Source: Conidiobolus incongruus B7586 (lineage: Eukaryota > Entomophthoromycota > Entomophthoromycetes > Entomophthorales > Conidiobolaceae). Taken from it: a DNA stretch of 17,044 nt. Positions 11,301 through 17,044 of this stretch are shown piece by piece. A model generated the notes under the pieces. That model made no database searches, was not told where the DNA came from, and worked only from the letters and a program-made list of their open reading frames with translations. Numbering within the stretch: position 1 is the first letter of the stretch; every line of letters starts with the position of its first letter. Location: NCBI GenBank assembly GCA_000697335.1, contig JNEM01007463.1, positions 1 through 17,044 of the forward strand, read 5' to 3'. The translations under genes were made by a program, and so were the position numbers.

Positions 11301-13354
11301 AATTTAATTATTATTATTTAAGTTTCAAATTATTAATATAAAACTAAAAGATTTTGAATTGAGCTAAATATTATATTATGAAAAGAATTAGTTGATAATC
11401 AATAATCAATTTATAATTTTCCACCAATTGATTTAAAACTAAAATTCCTATATATATCAATTTTGATCCGAGTGTATAATAAACATTGAAAAAACCCTCA
11501 AAATACTTTTATATGTTTATTCTCCAAATCAACTGACCCCCAGCACAATAAACAATTAATCAGAAAATCAAATAAAACTATAAAAACCAATTCTCCAAAA
11601 TCTTAACGACTTGCTAAATATAGAAGTCCGAAAATTAACAGCTTATTAGTTTTTTGTTAATTAACAAACTGAGGGTTTTATTACTATTGAATTCATTATC
11701 TTGTCCATTTTCCATAGTTTTATTCAAATGAATTAGTTGAAAATAATTTGAAAATTGAGGTGTACACTTTAATTTGGTTGAATCAATGGATTATTTTTCA
11801 TATTTTTTGATGAATTATCCAATTTAGGAGAGATTATAAGTCGTCATTTTTGAAAATTATTACAAATTACTATAAATAAATCACTATTACTTGAATAATA
11901 TTAGATATCCATTTTTCTATTATGATTGGTTTATGTTTGTTGAAATTTAATTATAAAATAGCGTAATTAAGTGCTATCATCAATCTTATCTTAATAACAG
12001 TTAACCAGCTATCAATAATCTTACCTTTCAAATATCCATTTTTGGTTCTATGATTCTTTATTTATCACTGATGAAAGATTATTATTAGCAATTTTTCATA
12101 TTCATTTAAACAATAGAAATTATTAGTTTGAGCTGCTTATTACATAATAAATTGCTGTGACTGTTTTAAAGTTCAATAAATTTAGCTAATTAATGAATAC
12201 ATCAAACTTGAATATAGTTTTTAAGTGTTGCTTAGGATCAAATTATCAGGTTCAAAAATTAAAATGATACCTAGCTATTTCTTATGTAATTTATATTAAA
12301 TCATTAACAGTCATAATTTTAATAAGATTCTTAATTTTGTAATTTTATTTTTAATCTTGTAAAAATATATAATCCCGATAAACTTTATATATTATTCAAT
12401 ATTGTATTACCATAATAATATATATTACAATATTAATATTAAAATTTTTAAAGAATAATTATTGCACTCCTGCCAACCTTATTACTTGAACTTGAATATT
12501 AAATCAAATTTAAGATAATATCATTAATTAAGGTATGACATTCATTTTGAACTCTTGGGATTTATATAAATTAATAATGTTACAATTAATCTTTTCAGAA
12601 CTTATACCTTTGATATATATATATATATTAATATACTATTACATATCTTATAATCTATCAAATAATAGCTAAATTATTGGATTTTATAATTAAAATTAGA
12701 TTCATATTATTACTATTTAAAATTAATAGTTAAAATATATATATTATGCAAAATAATAAATCATTTGATTATATTAATATTTTTACTTTATTATTTCATT
12801 TAATATCAAGCAAAATAATTTATATTAATAATTTTATAAATAATTCATTTAGTCTTAACTTTTTAAATAAAACAATAAAATAATAATATTATTATTAACA
12901 TAAATATTTAAGAATCAAGTGAATGCTATAATAACAGAATTCTATTAACGATAATAATTATTAATTTTTAAATTTTTAAATTCTATATCAATGAATCGAT
13001 AATAATCTTGAAATAATTTTTTTCAAACTTATAAATATAGAATAAGTTACTATTACAAGGTTTTAAATATATTTAATTACAAAATTTCTTAAATATAAAA
13101 TTAAAATATTAATATTTTTCTGATTAATAACAAATATATGACTGATTTTTCAAATTCAATGTATCATATTTCAAATTTTATACAATTTAATAAATATCAA
13201 AAGAAATATATGTTCAAATTAGATGAAACTTTATATTGAGCCTATATAACTATATTGGTTAATTTAAGTATATCATTTTGTTCATTTAGAAGAAATTATT
13301 TATTATCATAATAAAAAATTTTAATAAAAATGAATAAAATTTTTGATATAATAG
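8331..13354. other. AT-rich gene-free stretch
   Basis: The first few hundred bases are upstream DNA of the zinc-finger gene. No AGGGG or CCCCT stress element is seen between 8048 and 8700, so there is no sign of self-regulation through that site. Beyond that I find no supportable gene, RNA gene or transposon. Open frames around 9967-10315 are made almost only of AT-rich codons (Ile, Asn, Lys, Phe, Tyr, Leu) and resemble chance frames. An (AT)8 run lies at 12613-12628. Confidence 0.6.
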
Positions 13355-13580
13355 TATGTTATTATTGACGAGCGTAATTGTGGGAGGAAATAGACTTTTA
13401 GACCTTAAACGGGGAATCGCCAGTGATAGACGATAGATTACCACAGAGTTAGGGAAAATTAATGGGGTCAAAATGGCTTACTGTAAATCGGGTCCTTCGA
13501 GTAAAGTAAATATCTCACGCTTGTCACAACAATACTTTTGTGAGAGTTACGAGAAAAACTCAGAGGCTGGAATATTTTGA
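13355..13580. other. GC-richer patch, unidentified
   Basis: This patch stands out from its surroundings by base composition. The plus strand from the ATG at 13356 reads 74 codons to a TGA at 13578-13580, broken by one TAG at 13434-13436. The minus strand also has a 61-codon open frame ending at 13286. Neither product is one I recognise. A small hairpin (GAGTT and AACTC with an eight-base loop) lies near the right end. It may be a decayed gene piece, an RNA gene, or a stretch spared from the AT-directed mutation seen elsewhere. Confidence 0.35.
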
Positions 13581-13652
13581 AATAAAGATAAAATAGATAT
13601 GTTTATTAGTTCATTCGTGATAATTGTATATTAGCTTTCATTGTTGATTTTT

Positions 13653-13796
13653 ATGGATAGGAATGGCTCAGTGACAGAAAGGAACATAACCACACAGTTC
13701 AGGAAATGGGTGTTCTCCAATGTGACTTCTCGATTTAATGTGGTAATCGCAGTTTCTCGAATGATTGACAAGATTATTTCCCACCATTATTATTAA
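13653..13796 (+). other. GC-richer patch with a 47-codon open frame, unidentified
   Basis: A second patch, about 70 bases after the first, is open on the plus strand from ATG 13653 to TAA 13794-13796. The product (MDRNGSVTERN... ending SHHYY) matches no family I know. The minus strand shows a string resembling a zinc-finger linker (SHIGEHPF followed by ELCG), but the Cys/His spacing of a real finger is not met. A single exon of a spliced gene, a relic or chance are all possible. Confidence 0.25.
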
Positions 13797-14778
13797 ATTT
13801 GGTAACTATATTTTCAACTTTCAATTGGAATAATCTTGAATGTTATGGTTTTAACTTTATAACTATTTAGATTTGAAAAATTTTTGTGAAAAATTATAAC
13901 CGCAAGTTGATTTAATAATCAGCTATTAATGACCGAATTTCTTGTAGAACAAATACCATAAGACATCAATACTATTTTTCATTATCTATCAACTTAATTG
14001 AATGTATGGTTCCATTTTTATTTCGGCTATATAAATTCAAACTGAAAGATTTTATAATAAATAATAATTCAATCATGTTAAATATTCAATTTAACAATAG
14101 AACTAGATATATTATAATGATATTCTTTATTATTGATATAAAACTGATTATTATTATCGAATATATTTTCTATATAATAAATGTCTTTTTTAGACTCAAA
14201 ATTTATTATAAAATTATGCAAGAATATTTCAATGTTTTATTTTAATATTTTTAAAAAATTAAATGACTCAAAATATATAATATCTCATTTATCACATCAC
14301 ATCCAATATCTAATTTCTTTTTAAAAATTATTAAAATAATTTATTATTCAATTATTCAAAATGTAAATACCTATATTATAGTTAGGAGTTAAAGATTTTC
14401 TTTTCTTGAATATTATACAAGTATTATAATTTAGTATTCTCTAATGTTTTAAAAAATTATTGTATTTATTATATATATAATAATATTTCATTGAGAAACC
14501 AATGATAAAAAATTTGACTAAAAATTAAGGAGTTTTTAGTTTAATCAGAATTAAACAATGTGGATTGATTAAACTATTATTTTATTCAAAATATTCTTAA
14601 TCAATATCTCACCAAAATCCAAAAATAGTTTTCAATAGCAAAAAGATTATAATAGTATTATATTGTAATATAATTAAAAATCTTAACATCATAGAATATA
14701 ACATAAAAAACTAATATAGTTAAAGATATTATTTGATATAATATAAATTAAATCAAAATAATATTAATCATATTTATA
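13797..14778. other. AT-rich stretch before the mariner cluster
   Basis: No supportable gene. The 79-codon plus-strand frame at 14006-14245 is dominated by Ile, Asn, Phe, Tyr and Lys with no recognisable motif, and fits a chance frame in AT-rich DNA. Confidence 0.55.
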
Positions 14779-14780
14779 TA

Positions 14781-14811
14781 TTACCTTGAATTAGAAATAA
14801 TAGGAAATTTT
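14781..14811 (+). repeat. 5' terminal inverted repeat of mariner A
   Basis: TTACCTTGAATT, then AGAAATAATAGGAAATTTT, pairs in inverted orientation with 299-330 of the left copy. TA precedes it. It matches 15804-15834 apart from a few substitutions, including both C of TTACC changed to T in B. Confidence 0.8.
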
Positions 14812-14967
14812 GTAGTTTCTGATTTTTAAAATATATTATTAGTCCTAAATAAATAAATATATACAAAGTAAAGAGGAAATTATATATATTTTTAAATTAT
14901 ATATATTTATATTATAATTTTATTAATTATAAAAATTAACTTTTTAAAATTATTGTTTAATTTAATT

Positions 14968-15803
14968 ATACTTAAATTAAATAATAATAATCAGAAGTTT
15001 TTTATTTTAATATTAGTAAAACCTAACTATAAACCTTTTAAAATCATTTGAAATTTGCAAATAACTTTTAATAATAAAGTATTATCTAAATTAACTATTT
15101 ATTACTAGGTAAATTATTTTAAAATTAAAACAAAAACTTTTTGAAACCTGTTAAAATTTAAAAAATTGACTTTAACTATTTTTTTAAAATATTAATAGAG
15201 TAAAAATTATATTAAAAAACACCTTTTTATTTTAGTTAAAGAGTTATCTAAATATTTTAATATTAGTTTATATATGTATTTTATATATATTAAAGTTTAA
15301 AATTAATTTCATAAATAAAAATATAAATAGGTATCTTATAATTCAATTAAAGAATAACAAAGTTAGATTCATAAATATTATATAAATCTTATTAAATTTT
15401 TAATAAAATCTTAAATATTTATAGTCAATAATTATTATTAATAAATTTTAAATTTTTATTTATAATTGTTCATTAAAATATTAATCAAAATACTAAATTA
15501 AATATTATTAACCCCTTTTATAGATCTTTTTAAATAGATATTTTGTTAATAATTAAATGTTAAATATTATAATAAATTATAATAAATTATAATAATATAT
15601 GCTGCTTTTATTTAGTTTTTAAAGGGAAATTAATTAAAACTAAGTTTTATATTATTTCATTATATAAAAGTACTTTTAATTGATATTCTCAATATAATTT
15701 GAGAAAATTAATTATTTTAAATGATAATTGTCAAATATATAAATCTAAAGCTATAATATACTTTTTAATTAAAAATAAATAAAAAAAACTACCAATATTA
15801 ATA
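14968..15803 (+). pseudogene. mariner transposase of element A, decayed, C-terminus displaced
   Basis: The start position carries ATA where element B has ATG, a G-to-A change. The N-terminal segment QKFFIL and the later SKLTIYY are followed by a TAG at the place of a mariner Trp. The position of the first catalytic Asp reads AAT (15440-15442) where B has GAT. The second Asp remains (GAT at 15723-15725, within N-D-N-C). FYLVFKGKLI, just downstream of 15600, matches the block that precedes the second Asp in mariners. Many stops interrupt the frame and the last 70 or so codons are cut off by element B. It is a non-functional relic. Confidence 0.82.
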
Positions 15804-15834
15804 TTATTTTGAATTTAAAATAATGGGAAATTTT
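15804..15834 (+). repeat. 5' terminal inverted repeat of mariner B
   Basis: TTATTTTGAATT followed by TAAAATAATGGGAAATTTT is homologous to the start of element A and, inverted, to the end of the left copy. It sits directly after a TA that aligns with a TA inside the transposase of the left copy. Confidence 0.8.
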
Positions 15835-15875
15835 TTAATTTTTCATTTTTCAAATATTTTAATAGTTGGAAATAA

Positions 15876-15936
15876 ATATATATATATATATAATTAATAC
15901 GAAATTATATATTTTTAATATATATATATATATATA
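15876..15936. repeat. two (AT)n runs in the leader of mariner B
   Basis: Runs at 15876-15892 and 15918-15936 are separated by a short spacer. The matching part of element A is AT-rich with shorter runs, so these have probably expanded by slippage after the copies diverged. Confidence 0.75.
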
Positions 15937-15989
15937 ATAATTTTTTGATTAAAAAAATAATTTTTTAAAATTAGTTATTTAATTTAATC

Positions 15990-17016
15990 ATGCTTAAACC
16001 AAATAATCATCATCAAAAGTTTTTTATTTTAGTATTAATAAGATTTAACCATAAGTTTTTTAAAATTATTGAAAATTTATAAGTATCTTTTAATAATAAA
16101 ATATTATCTAAATTAATAATTTATTGCTAGGTAAATTATTTTAAAGATTAAAAAGAAATTATTGAATATTTATTAAAATCTAGAAAATTAACTTAAACTG
16201 TTATTTTTTCTAATATTAATACAATAAAAAAATATATCAAAAAGTTTCTTTTTATTTTAATTAGAGAATTATCTAAGTATTTTAATATTTGTTTTATAAT
16301 TATATTATATATATTCAAGTCTAAATTCAAATTAATAAATAAATATATAAAATAAATATTGAATAATTTAACTAAAGCTTAAAAAAATAGAGTAGCTATT
16401 ATTAAACAAAATTTACTAAAATTTTACTAAAAGCCTAAATTTTACAATAAATAATTACAATTGATGAATTTTAAATCCCTATGTATAATCCTTTATTAAA
16501 ATATAAATCAAGATGCTAGATTAATTTAAATCATCCCCCTTTACAAATCTCTTTAAATAAATATTTTATTAATAAATAAATATTAATTATTATAATAAAT
16601 TATAATATTATATGCTACTTTTATTTAATTTTTGAAAAAAAAATCAATTAATTGTAAACTTTATATTGTTTTTTTAAATAAAAATATTTCTAATTAGTAT
16701 TTTTAATATAATTGGAAAAAACTTATTATTTGATATGATAATTATAAAATATATTAATTCAAAGCTATAAAAATTTTTTTAATTCAAAATAAATAGAAAA
16801 AACTATCATATCTAGTATATTCTCTAGATTATAACCTATGTGCTTATAATTATTTAGTTAGTAAAACAACCTGTTTATAAAAAAATATTTTCAAAAAAAT
16901 CTAATTTATTTTTAAAATATCAGATTTCAATCTTTAAGAAAAAGAACGATATTTTAGATATTAGAAGTTTACTAAATATATAGCAAAAAGTTATTAATAA
17001 TAAAAGAAATTATTAA
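15990..17016 (+). pseudogene. mariner transposase of element B, full-length relic
   Basis: The span from ATG 15990 to TAA 17014-17016 is about 342 codons, close to the 345 of Mos1. Visible in order: N-terminal HHQKFFIL; a helix-turn-helix segment IRELSKYFNI starting near codon 91; NLTKA-stop-KNRVAIIKQNL, matching the mariner block with a Gln before K; ITIDE (first Asp, GAT 16463-16465), followed by YNPLLKYKSR and NHPPL; YDN with the second Asp (GAT 16737-16739, codon 250); and LVYS with the third Asp replaced by Ala (GCT 16842-16844, codon 285). The second and third positions are 34 residues apart, the DD34D signature. The codon for Trp before K-K-L is TAG (16794-16796). There are many stops, and the reading frame shifts between about 16440 and 16737 and again after 16850. 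It is dead, but its architecture is clear. Confidence 0.87.
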
Positions 17017-17044
17017 ATTTATATTATTTATTAAAATTTTTTTA

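Larger units (their letters stand above)
14781..15803 (+). mobile_element. mariner element A, 5' part, interrupted by element B
   Basis: It begins with TA (14779-14780) and the terminal repeat TTACCTTGAATT. It then runs about 187 bases of leader and most of a transposase, colinear with element B at an offset of about 1022 bases. Homology stops at 15803, inside the codons for the LPH-LVYS block, where B begins directly after a TA. That TA aligns with the TA at 31-32 of the left copy, inside the transposase. This is what insertion of B into A at a TA site would produce. The remaining 3' end of A should lie beyond the right edge of the window. A must be older than the insertion of B. Confidence 0.85.
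15804..17044 (+). mobile_element. mariner element B, near full length, runs off the window
   Basis: It starts with the terminal repeat TTATTTTGAATT after TA (15802-15803), then about 186 bases of leader, the transposase relic at 15990-17016 and the beginning of the 3' flank. By comparison with the left copy, where 94 bases separate the stop codon from the element end, B should end near 17110, about 66 bases outside the window. That makes a total length of about 1.3 kb, normal for a mariner. It is inserted inside element A in the same orientation. Confidence 0.86.

Noticed and set aside
13650-13790. Minus-strand zinc-finger relic (SHIGEHPF-like linker followed by ELCG)
   Set aside because: The Cys and His spacing of a C2H2 finger is not met, and the match is limited to a linker-like string.
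14006-14245. 79-codon plus-strand frame that could be read as a membrane protein
   Set aside because: The hydrophobicity comes from Ile and Phe codons that AT-rich DNA gives by default, and the frame lies in degraded sequence next to the mariner cluster.
14781-16785. A satellite or tandem repeat with a unit of about 1022 bases
   Set aside because: Each unit is a mariner with a terminal repeat at its start, and the junction is at a TA inside the transposase. Nested insertion explains it better.

Overview
The window looks like fungal nuclear DNA: one compact protein-coding gene in a very AT-rich, otherwise gene-poor region, with decayed DNA transposons at both edges. The fungal call rests on the gene. 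Its two C2H2 zinc fingers match the yeast Msn2/Msn4 stress-factor pair, including the base-contacting residues. I cannot name the species or phylum. Base composition is sharply divided: the row at 7441-7500 inside the gene has 35 G/C of 60, while the row at 481-540 has 5 of 60.

Layout. Positions 1-332 hold the 3' end of a mariner (DD34D) DNA transposon: the transposase C-terminus, a 3' terminal inverted repeat and a TA. Positions 333-7255 hold no gene I can support; composition eases somewhat from about 5560. The intronless zinc-finger gene lies on the minus strand at 7256-8047, with a TATA-like box at 8121-8128 and an inverted CCAAT pair at 8316-8330. Positions 8331-14778 are again gene-free, apart from two short GC-richer patches near 13355-13580 and 13653-13796 that I cannot identify.

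From 14781 to the right edge lie two related mariner elements, both on the plus strand. The older one (A) starts at 14781 and is interrupted at a TA by a second copy (B), which starts at 15804 and runs off the window. B keeps the whole transposase layout: start codon, helix-turn-helix, and the three positions of the DD34D catalytic triad, with the third Asp replaced by Ala. The three copies differ largely by C-to-T and G-to-A changes, and several stops sit at former Gln or Trp codons. That resembles repeat-induced point mutation or a similar cytosine-deamination process, and may also explain the AT-rich surroundings.

I see no rRNA, complete tRNA, CRISPR array, origin or multi-gene system, and nothing that amounts to a new defence or metabolic system. 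The real content is a regulatory gene isolated in a transposon-seeded, AT-degraded region.
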